From JACKGS01 sp964448015 (lineage in GTDB: Bacteria > Patescibacteriota > Saccharimonadia > Saccharimonadales > UBA7683), in contig CAYUUV010000032.1 in assembly GCA_964448015.1 (NCBI GenBank), forward strand, positions 1-10,443: a stretch of 10,443 nt of DNA. The letters are read 5' to 3'. Within the stretch, counting starts at the first letter, position 1. Each line of letters starts with the position of its first letter. The position numbers were made by a program, and so were the translations under genes. The notes beneath the pieces are model-generated. The model worked only from the letters and a program-made list of their open reading frames with translations, searched no databases and was not told the DNA's origin. Positions 1 through 5,624 of the stretch are shown here, in pieces.

Positions 1-59
1 CTATCATACAAACATAAGCACAACATATACGGTTTGTTTGAGGGAGTCCAAAGAGTAAC

Positions 60-1736
60 ATGAAACAATCTTTTAAAAAGCTGCTACTACTGACAGCCAC
101 ACTCAGCCTTGTTGCTGTCACACTTCCACACCAAATTGCCCATGCTGCTTTTCCTGGCCAAAACGGCAAAGTGACGTGGGGTAGGATAGGTTCTGCGGAG
201 GATCTTGAGGACGGAACGGGGGAACTTCTATCAGCATCGATAAACGGGGGCAACCAGACACTCCTTATCGCCACTCCTTCTATGCCATTTGCGCCTCGCT
301 ATTCTGCCGATGGCGCAAAGTTAACTTTCTCGCAGGTGTCGCTTAATGACGACACTGCCAATGTATACGTTGCTGCCGCTAGCGGCAGTGGTGTTGAAAA
401 CATCACCAATGTAGAGACTGGGAAAATGGCAGTATTCTCCAGTTTCTACCCTGATGGAAACCAGCTTGCATACAGTGAATCGTGGGGTCAGGACTTTGGT
501 GATGGCAGCGTACTTGTTGGGCAAATACGTCGTATTAATACTGACGGAACTGGCAAAACAGCACTGACGGAACTCGATGAAAATCATTGTGATATGTATC
601 CGGTTGTTTCACCTGACGGTAGCAAGATAGCTTTCTATAGAGGCGATAGAAGCACGAATACTAGTGGTATCTGGATAATGAACGCTGATGGTACGAACCA
701 ACGTGAGTTGGTGCGGCGAAAAGATGGTGCGCAAGTAGGGTGTGGCATGAGTACTATGATAGCTTTTTTGGCAGATCCAGACTGGGATGTCCCTGCATTT
801 GACTGGGCGCCGGATGGTAGCACTCTTGTTTCAAGTTGGGTTGACATTGACAGCGGAGTTGCCGAGATACGGGCGGTGAACCTTGCTGGTGAACAAACCG
901 TTTTATATCATAAGACACCAGATGGGGTGAATGAAATTGAAGGTACGGGGTATTTGCTGGCGACTCCTCAGTATACGCCTGATGGGCAGATTATTTTTCG
1001 TCAGATAGAGCAGTCGTACTCGAGTGAAGATTTTTCGATAGCGAGTCATATAAAACTCATCAATGCCGATGGTACAAATGAACGTACCATAAACACAACG
1101 ACGCCAGAGGATTTTGTTGCCTTGGAAGAGGGATCTTATATGGGTCCGTTAGTTTATAGTCACTATGGTCCCACTGTCCAGCCGCTCCCCATCTCTCAAA
1201 ATTCCGAAAATACTGCTACCTTTGCAAACGCTGAAACTGCTGGTAGTGTTATGCTTCAAACTCCTGAGGCAACTACTATTACTTGCTCTAATGCCCTTAA
1301 AGAATCTACCAGTCCCAAACAAGATGCTGCATATGATTACCCCTTGGGTCTCGTGGAGTTTTGCTTCGATACCGAAAGTACTGAGAATCAAGTCTCTCTC
1401 ACTTTTGTTACCGACCTAAAGCCCGACCAAGTTATTGCCCGTAAATATAATTCTACCAATCAAACCTACTTCAATATTCAAAATGCCACTATTACTCAAA
1501 CTACCCATCAAGGTAAATCAGCACTGCAGCTCACGTATACGATAGAGGATAACGGAGCCTTAGACCTTGACCCCGCAACCGGCAGTATCAAGGATCCAGT
1601 GGGCTTGGCAATACGTAGAGAGGAACTGGCGCAGACGGGGAGGAGCCCGTATATGTTTATCATAGCCGGATCAGGATTGATGGGTATTGCTCTTATGACA
1701 CTTCATCAGCGACAGCGATATTTGAGAAGTCTGTAG
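60..1736 (+). CDS. Secreted TolB-like beta-propeller protein with choice-of-anchor-U-like domain and LAQTG sorting signal
   Basis: 558 residues. Residues 1-30 form a signal peptide (KKLL, hydrophobic core, cleavage near AHA-A). The mature start AFPGQNGK is typical of TolB/PD40 propeller proteins. Propeller blades show as repeated (S/T/A)xDGxx(L/I) units near residues 82, 131, 185, 251 and 307, with NADGTN turns at 208 and 335. Residues about 394-518 resemble the choice-of-anchor U domain: YPLGLVEFCF, then IEDNGALDLDPATGSIKDP. The C-terminus has LAQTG (523-527), a hydrophobic stretch (about 530-548) and a basic tail (HQRQRYLR), a complete cell-wall sorting signal of the LAXTG type used by class E sortases. 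The likely role is a surface-anchored binding protein; the ligand is unknown and no enzyme motif is visible. A purine-rich GAGGGAG lies rather far (about 14 nt) from the ATG. Base composition shifts in the C-terminal third. Confidence 0.85.
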   Translation: MKQSFKKLLLLTATLSLVAVTLPHQIAHAAFPGQNGKVTWGRIGSAEDLEDGTGELLSASINGGNQTLLIATPSMPFAPRYSADGAKLTFSQVSLNDDTANVYVAAASGSGVENITNVETGKMAVFSSFYPDGNQLAYSESWGQDFGDGSVLVGQIRRINTDGTGKTALTELDENHCDMYPVVSPDGSKIAFYRGDRSTNTSGIWIMNADGTNQRELVRRKDGAQVGCGMSTMIAFLADPDWDVPAFDWAPDGSTLVSSWVDIDSGVAEIRAVNLAGEQTVLYHKTPDGVNEIEGTGYLLATPQYTPDGQIIFRQIEQSYSSEDFSIASHIKLINADGTNERTINTTTPEDFVALEEGSYMGPLVYSHYGPTVQPLPISQNSENTATFANAETAGSVMLQTPEATTITCSNALKESTSPKQDAAYDYPLGLVEFCFDTESTENQVSLTFVTDLKPDQVIARKYNSTNQTYFNIQNATITQTTHQGKSALQLTYTIEDNGALDLDPATGSIKDPVGLAIRREELAQTGRSPYMFIIAGSGLMGIALMTLHQRQRYLRSL

Positions 1737-1777
1737 TTGGCGGTGGCACAGTCGCCATTATGTTCCACATAGTATGG

Positions 1778-1786
1778 TGGTACACT
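1778..1786 (+). promoter_or_regulatory. Extended -10 promoter element, predicted leaderless start
   Basis: TGgTACACT ends 8 nt before the ATG at 1795. No convincing -35 box and no Shine-Dalgarno are seen, so transcription is predicted to begin at or just before the start codon. Confidence 0.45.
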
Positions 1787-1794
1787 GATACATA

Positions 1795-2193
1795 ATGCAG
1801 CAAGTATTGATAGAGATAGAACTAGGGGCAAGACCATCTGAACCAGAGATGGAAGTTGTTGATATTTTAGTTATTCATAAAATTCCGAAGCAACATGTCA
1901 AGTTCCTGAGGCCAAGCCGTACCAAGGGTTCAAAAACGCCAGATTTGCTCGTTGACGATGACTATTGGGAAATAAAAAGTATTGACCGACTTGGTAAATA
2001 TACACTAGAGCATGCCTTGCGAGCAGGGCTGAAGCAAGCCGATAATTTGATACTCGATTTACGCAAATTAAGTGTTAGTCTCGAAAAGAAAGCGGCGAGA
2101 GAAATTGAACGAGAGTATCGAAAGCGCAAGGACTGGGAAGGGCTTATTATTATTGTACGATTTGACGGTGAATGTTTGACTTTTAGTAAGTAA
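1795..2193 (+). CDS. Small PD-(D/E)XK nuclease-like protein, CdiA-CT tRNase-like
   Basis: 132 residues, no signal peptide or membrane segment. The core motif is P49-D50 followed after eight residues by E59-I-K61 (TPDLLVDDDYWEIKS), the signature of the PD-(D/E)XK nuclease fold. It is followed by a basic helix with ALRAGLKQADNLILDLR (about 74-91) and a closing strand GLIIIVRFDG. This layout resembles the C-terminal tRNA nuclease domain of contact-dependent inhibition toxins (CdiA, Burkholderia Bp1026b type), also found as stand-alone proteins on mobile elements. Here it is a free-standing cytosolic protein with no delivery domain, and no adjacent immunity gene is evident. It could be a toxin remnant, a defence nuclease or a housekeeping RNA/DNA-processing enzyme. 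Substrate unknown. The start lacks a Shine-Dalgarno; a -10 box sits 8 nt upstream. Confidence 0.72.
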   Translation: MQQVLIEIELGARPSEPEMEVVDILVIHKIPKQHVKFLRPSRTKGSKTPDLLVDDDYWEIKSIDRLGKYTLEHALRAGLKQADNLILDLRKLSVSLEKKAAREIEREYRKRKDWEGLIIIVRFDGECLTFSK

Positions 2194-2205
2194 TTATGCT
2201 ATATT
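2176..2205 (+). promoter_or_regulatory. Strong sigma-70-type promoter
   Basis: TTGACT (2176-2181), an 18-nt spacer ending in TGC, then TATATT (2200-2205): both boxes match consensus at five of six positions and there is an extended -10. It overlaps the end of the PD-(D/E)XK gene. Predicted start near 2212, directly before a hairpin with a T-run. Confidence 0.6.
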
Positions 2206-2214
2206 TAACGGTAG

Positions 2215-2257
2215 GAGACGTCGCTCTTGCTGCATAGCTTGGGCCACGTCTCTTTTT
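2215..2257 (+). terminator. Rho-independent terminator or attenuator
   Basis: GAGACGT (2215-2221) pairs with ACGTCTC (2246-2252), with a 24-nt loop that may hold a small inner GCT/AGC pairing, followed at once by TTTTT (2253-2257). It lies between the nuclease-like gene and prfB. Because a strong promoter fires into it, it could equally be the whole of a roughly 45-nt RNA or an attenuator. Confidence 0.55.
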
Positions 2258-2314
2258 AGTTCCCTAGAAGTTATTGATTTGAATGGTATATAAGTGGATT
2301 GGATACATTTCGTT

Positions 2315-2369
2315 TTCCCTGTAAACTGTAGGTATGCAGGATGTTTTGAAGAAGATAGTGGCGTTGGAA
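2315..2369 (+). repeat. First copy of 55-nt direct duplication flanking the assembly gap (duplicated 5' end of prfB)
   Basis: This 55-nt stretch is identical to 2470-2524. It carries the prfB upstream region and the first 12 codons from an ATG at 2334, running into the N block. It reads as a contig-end overlap left unmerged, not as a real gene fragment. Confidence 0.9.
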
Positions 2370-2469
2370 NNNNNNNNNNNNNNNNNNNNNNNNNNNNNNN
2401 NNNNNNNNNNNNNNNNNNNNNNNNNNNNNNNNNNNNNNNNNNNNNNNNNNNNNNNNNNNNNNNNNNNNN
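2370..2469. other. Assembly gap, 100 N
   Basis: Exactly 100 N, a conventional placeholder for a gap of unknown size. The same 55 nt stands on both sides, so the two contigs probably overlap and little or no sequence is truly missing. Confidence 0.95.
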
Positions 2470-2524
2470 TTCCCTGTAAACTGTAGGTATGCAGGATGTT
2501 TTGAAGAAGATAGTGGCGTTGGAA
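2470..2524 (+). repeat. Second copy of 55-nt direct duplication
   Basis: Identical to 2315-2369. It contains the prfB start codon (ATG 2489) and the preceding TAAACT box, and continues uninterrupted into the gene. Confidence 0.9.
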
Positions 2525-3547
2525 GGTGATGTGCAGACGGCTTGGGATGAGGCGGGTTTTTCGGAGCGGGAAGAAAAATTGGCGGAGCTGACGAGGCAGC
2601 TGGAAGACCCGGCGATTTGGCAGAATAACTTGAAGGCACAGGAGATTTCAAAACAGCAGGCGAAGCTTGCGGCGCAGGTTGCGCCCTGGGCAGAGCTTCG
2701 ATCTCAGATCTCAGATCTTAGAGAGCTGGTTGAGTTGGAAGATGAATCGTTGAAAGGTGATATTGAAAAGCAGTTGGCAGAAGCTGCAACAGCGTTTGAA
2801 GGGCTGCAAAAAGAGTTGAAGTATAACGGTCCGTATGATGACCATGATGCAATTTTGCGCTTGCAAGCTGGTGCGGGCGGCGTTGATGCGATGGACTGGA
2901 CGGCCATGTTGCTGCGAATGTATTTGCGCTGGGCGGAAAAAGCGGGCTATAAAGCGGAAGTTGTGGAAGAATCGGCCGGCGATGAAGCTGGCATAAAATC
3001 AGCCGTGATTTCAGTTAGTGGCGTGAATACCTACGGCAAATTGCAGTCAGAACACGGCGTTCATCGTCTCGTGCGTCTCAGTCCGTTTAATGCTGATAAT
3101 TTGCGCCAAACAAGCTTCGCCATGGTTGAAGTTTTGCCGCAAATTGACGCGCCGGACGAGGTAGAACTTGACGAAAAAGACATCAGAATAGACACCTTCC
3201 GGGCTTCAGGCCACGGTGGTCAGAGCGTGAATACCACTGATTCAGCAGTCCGCATTACGCATATTCCAACAAACATTGTGGTTTCAATTCAGAATGAAAA
3301 ATCACAAATTCAAAACAAAGAAACTGCCTTAAAAATTTTGCGCTCAAAACTTGCGCAGCTGCAAATGGAACAACATACCGAAAGAATTTCAGAACTCAAA
3401 GGGCCCAACCAAGAGGCTGCATGGGGCAATCAAATTAGAAACTACGTGCTGCACCCGTACACATTAGTCAAAGACACTAAAACCAAATTTGAAGTGAAAG
3501 ATGCGGCGAAAGTTCTTGACGGCCATTTAGATGAGTTTCTAAACTAG
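2489..3547 (+). CDS. prfB: Peptide chain release factor 2 (RF2)
   Basis: 352 residues, near the usual RF2 length. RF2 reads UAA and UGA stop codons in the ribosomal A site and triggers peptide release. The coiled N-terminal domain (about 1-110) is followed by the PCRF region with QAGAGGVDAMDWTAMLLRMY. The codon-reading tripeptide SPF is at 198-200 (RLSPFNADNLRQTSF), diagnostic of RF2 over RF1, and the catalytic GGQ is at 243-245 (RASGHGGQSVN). Unlike Escherichia coli prfB, the frame is open from the start with no in-frame UGA, so programmed frameshift autoregulation is absent. A TAAACT box ends 6 nt before the ATG with TTGGAT 17 nt further up and no good Shine-Dalgarno, so the mRNA may be leaderless. 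An assembly gap precedes the gene but both flanks give the same start. Confidence 0.96.
   Translation: MQDVLKKIVALEGDVQTAWDEAGFSEREEKLAELTRQLEDPAIWQNNLKAQEISKQQAKLAAQVAPWAELRSQISDLRELVELEDESLKGDIEKQLAEAATAFEGLQKELKYNGPYDDHDAILRLQAGAGGVDAMDWTAMLLRMYLRWAEKAGYKAEVVEESAGDEAGIKSAVISVSGVNTYGKLQSEHGVHRLVRLSPFNADNLRQTSFAMVEVLPQIDAPDEVELDEKDIRIDTFRASGHGGQSVNTTDSAVRITHIPTNIVVSIQNEKSQIQNKETALKILRSKLAQLQMEQHTERISELKGPNQEAAWGNQIRNYVLHPYTLVKDTKTKFEVKDAAKVLDGHLDEFLN
2701..2721 (+). repeat. Three tandem 7-bp units inside prfB
   Basis: ATCTCAG, ATCTCAG, ATCTTAG in tandem. The total of 21 bp keeps the frame and encodes SQISDLR-like sequence in the variable coiled N-terminal domain. Probably harmless slippage. 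Confidence 0.7.
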
Positions 3548-3570
3548 AGCATAAATAACACAAAATGTTG

Positions 3571-3576
3571 TAAAAT
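3571..3576 (+). promoter_or_regulatory. -10 box, predicted leaderless start
   Basis: TAAAAT ends 7 nt before the ATG at 3584. No -35 match worth naming is found and no Shine-Dalgarno is present at this start. Confidence 0.35.
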
Positions 3577-3583
3577 TATTTTT

Positions 3584-3880
3584 ATGAATATATACAACAA
3601 AAGACGTGGAAGTGAAGACATGCCTTCGGTAGATGTTGTGTTGAAACAGCAAGGCTTTGTATCTGATACTGTAAGAAATTTGGTGCCCAATTCTGTTAGT
3701 GAAGCAGATATGGCCTGTGATGGTCGGGTTGCTTTGAGCCTTGAAATTATAGCAATACACGATGCTGAAAATTCTAAGGTAGCTGTGCAAGAACTGAGAT
3801 CAAAGTGTGCACAGTGCGTAGTAAATAATGTCTGTCTTCTTGGCCGTGTTCTCAACTCTAATGTTGATACAACTTTGTGA
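3584..3880 (+). CDS. Small WhiB-like four-cysteine protein (putative Fe-S regulator, incomplete)
   Basis: 98 residues with exactly four cysteines: C45, C75, C78 and C84, spaced C-X29-C-X2-C-X5-C. WhiB-like (Wbl) proteins of actinobacteria bind a [4Fe-4S] cluster through C-Xn-C-X2-C-X5-C, and the segment KCAQCVVNNVCLLG matches their usual CxxCPVxxxCL pattern, with V replacing P. Wbl proteins bind sigma factor region 4 and respond to redox or NO. What is missing is the GVWGG turn and the basic C-terminal DNA-contact segment; the protein stops 14 residues after the last cysteine. It could therefore be a reduced Wbl, or another Fe-S or zinc protein with convergent spacing. No signal peptide. An alternative start is ATG 3620 (MPSVDVV), preceded by GGAAG. 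The stop is TGA. Confidence 0.5.
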   Translation: MNIYNKRRGSEDMPSVDVVLKQQGFVSDTVRNLVPNSVSEADMACDGRVALSLEIIAIHDAENSKVAVQELRSKCAQCVVNNVCLLGRVLNSNVDTTL

Positions 3881-3903
3881 CTTTCTCTTGGTTTTGATAC
3901 AAT
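3875..3903 (+). promoter_or_regulatory. Possible promoter after the WhiB-like gene
   Basis: TTGTGA (3875-3880), 17-nt spacer, then TGaTACAAT with its -10 box at 3898-3903. Predicted start near 3910, which would give the 242-aa gene a leader of about 160 nt or make a separate short RNA. Confidence 0.3.
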
Positions 3904-3988
3904 CACAAGCGTAACCTTTAATTGACTGGGTAAGAAAATTTTGCAGAAATTACCGTAAACAACGTGTGTATCTGGTAAATCTGTGAAA

Positions 3989-4017
3989 TAGACAACAGAA
4001 AACGCTTATGGTAGAAT
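3989..4017 (+). promoter_or_regulatory. Promoter of the 242-aa exported protein gene
   Basis: TAGACA (3989-3994), 17-nt spacer, then extended -10 TGgTAGAAT (TAGAAT at 4012-4017). The predicted start near 4024 gives a leader of about 48 nt that ends in a Shine-Dalgarno, unlike the leaderless pattern of several neighbours. Confidence 0.6.
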
Positions 4018-4071
4018 AACCTCGTATCGTTATTTATACATGTAAAAACTAAATAGTAAAAAGGAAATGAT

Positions 4072-4800
4072 ATGAGTTCGTCAAAAGTTGATCTCAAATC
4101 TATAAACACTAAAACAAAAGAATCTCAGAAAGATTCTAGCAGTGGGCAATCGAGGGACAGTGAAGGTAAATTCACTACCGGATCTGGTGGATTAAAGAGA
4201 GGTGGTGCAATCAGTTTAAAACGTGCATTGCCACTAATAATCATAGTATCTATGGTTGGTGGTGCACTCGTATATTCTAGCTACGCAGCTTCAGGAAATC
4301 GGCGTTTTCGACCAAATAGTGCATCGAATGGTCAGTCTGCACAAGATACTAATAATGCCACCAATAAGGAAGATGTTGTTACTGCGGTAAGGGTGAAATC
4401 AAACCCTAATTTAGCTTCAGACATCAAGACTAATCCAAGAAAAAGCGCCGCTTGCGCATATGTGCAATCGGTTTATCATGGTGTGGCAGGCAGTCAACGA
4501 AATCACTATGGATATATGGCTGGTACGCTAGTACCAGGAGGCGACCCGAATACGAGTTCTGAGTATTTCAAACTTGCACAACAATGCGGTGTGGTGCTAC
4601 CACCTAGCCAGGCCTGTGAATATAATAGGCAACGCTGGGTTAAAGAGGGATACGGTGATGGCTTATCTGATGCTCAAAAGATGCGATTAGTTATTATTGG
4701 TGATTTCTGCCAAGGAAAAGAATTTGGGACAAATGATCCGAACAAAAAATATAACCCGAACTATGAATTACCCGAAAAGTTTCAATCTCAATATAATTAA
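4072..4800 (+). CDS. Membrane-anchored exported protein with four cysteines, function unknown
   Basis: 242 residues. Residues 1-50 are hydrophilic, Ser/Lys-rich and probably disordered in the cytoplasm, with RDSEGKFTTGSGG at 28-40. A single hydrophobic segment (about 52-72, ending SSYAAS) is either a type II anchor or a long signal peptide cut after YAA. The exported part begins with an Asn/Ser/Gln-rich linker (74-125) and then a compact domain with C128, C172, C182 and C213, able to form two disulfides. That domain has aromatic- and glycine-rich stretches (HYGYMAG, YNRQRWVKEGYGDG) and ends in a Pro/Asn/Tyr-rich tail. I do not recognise the family and see no catalytic motif. AAGGA at 4061-4065, 6 nt before the ATG, is a good ribosome binding site. 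It is a single-gene unit: own promoter upstream, strong hairpin downstream. Confidence 0.8.
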   Translation: MSSSKVDLKSINTKTKESQKDSSSGQSRDSEGKFTTGSGGLKRGGAISLKRALPLIIIVSMVGGALVYSSYAASGNRRFRPNSASNGQSAQDTNNATNKEDVVTAVRVKSNPNLASDIKTNPRKSAACAYVQSVYHGVAGSQRNHYGYMAGTLVPGGDPNTSSEYFKLAQQCGVVLPPSQACEYNRQRWVKEGYGDGLSDAQKMRLVIIGDFCQGKEFGTNDPNKKYNPNYELPEKFQSQYN

Positions 4801-4823
4801 CTAAACCAGACAATGTCGTGTAT

Positions 4824-4863
4824 CAGAAATACGGTAAGTAATAATTATACTACCGTATTTCTG
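4824..4863 (+). terminator. Perfect 13-bp inverted repeat, probable transcript end
   Basis: CAGAAATACGGTA (4824-4836) pairs perfectly with TACCGTATTTCTG (4851-4863). The loop can close by GTA/TAC next to a single bulged A, leaving a 7-nt apex. No T-run follows, so it may be an RNA 3'-end stabiliser or a protein-binding palindrome instead of a standard intrinsic terminator. Confidence 0.55.
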
Positions 4864-4933
4864 TATGTAATTCGGACTACGATGGTGCATTTAATAAATT
4901 AACCCATCTAGATATACTCAAATCTATAAAGGA

Positions 4934-4942
4934 TGATATAAT
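4934..4942 (+). promoter_or_regulatory. Extended -10 promoter of ftsE, predicted leaderless start
   Basis: TGaTATAAT contains a perfect -10 box (4937-4942) ending 7 nt before the GTG start at 4950. No clear -35 and no Shine-Dalgarno are present. Confidence 0.6.
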
Positions 4943-4949
4943 CATAACC

Positions 4950-5624
4950 GTGATCTTAATTGACAGGGTAACGAAAAAATATGGGAAGAAGGGCTTGGCG
5001 CTTGACCGCGTGTCTCTTCATATTGCCCCAAAAGAGTTTGTTTTAATTGTTGGTACCTCTGGTGCCGGTAAATCTACATTGCTCAAGCTACTAACTCGCG
5101 AGGAAAAGCCGACGAGCGGTAAAATAGTGGTTGGCGGCATTGATTACGATCGTTTGAAAGACAGGGAAGTGCCACTACTGCGTCGTAAAATCGGCACCAT
5201 TTTTCAAGATTTTAAATTACTGCCCAACAAAACAGTCTTTGAAAACATTGCCTTTGCTTTGGAAATTGTTGGCATGACCAACAAAGAAATCAACTACACC
5301 GTGCCGCGGGTGATTGACCTGGTTGGGCTCAAAGGGAAAGAAAAGAACTTTCCACGAGAACTTTCCGGTGGTGAGCAGCAGCGTGTTGCTATTGCCCGGG
5401 CAGTTGTGCGGCAGCCAAAAATTTTAATCGCTGATGAACCAACCGGTAATCTTGATCCAAAACATGCCTGGGATGTCGTTTCGGTACTCGAAAAGATCAA
5501 CCAACACGGCACCACCGTTTTGATGACCACGCATAATCAAGAAATCGTCAACAAACTTAAACGTCGAGTCGTTACTATAGAACATGGCAGAATTGCCCAA
5601 GATGTGGCGAAGGGGAACCAGTAA
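4950..5624 (+). CDS. ftsE: Cell division ATP-binding protein FtsE
   Basis: 224 residues, the normal FtsE length. It is the ABC ATPase of the FtsEX complex, which sits at the division septum and drives conformational signalling to an extracytoplasmic peptidoglycan hydrolase. Visible motifs: Walker A GTSGAGKST (35-43), Q-loop FQD (Q86), ABC signature LSGGEQQR (138-145), Walker B ILIADEP (158-164) and H-loop H195 (MTTH). The opening MILIDRVTKKYG is typical of FtsE and supports the GTG start at 4950; a longer start would add residues not expected in the family. Its stop overlaps the ftsX start by one base (TAATG), implying translational coupling. A perfect extended -10 box 7 nt upstream suggests a leaderless mRNA for the ftsEX operon. 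Confidence 0.97.
   Translation: MILIDRVTKKYGKKGLALDRVSLHIAPKEFVLIVGTSGAGKSTLLKLLTREEKPTSGKIVVGGIDYDRLKDREVPLLRRKIGTIFQDFKLLPNKTVFENIAFALEIVGMTNKEINYTVPRVIDLVGLKGKEKNFPRELSGGEQQRVAIARAVVRQPKILIADEPTGNLDPKHAWDVVSVLEKINQHGTTVLMTTHNQEIVNKLKRRVVTIEHGRIAQDVAKGNQ

Noticed and set aside
1739..1756. GGCG/CGCC hairpin after the propeller gene as terminator
   Set aside because: Only 4 bp with a 10-nt loop and no following T-run.
2334..2369. Partial second prfB gene before the gap
   Set aside because: Identical to the true start on the other side of the gap; best explained as an unmerged contig overlap.
2271..2651. Minus-strand open frame crossing the N block
   Set aside because: It exists only because N is read as open sequence; it opposes prfB and includes the duplicated contig ends.
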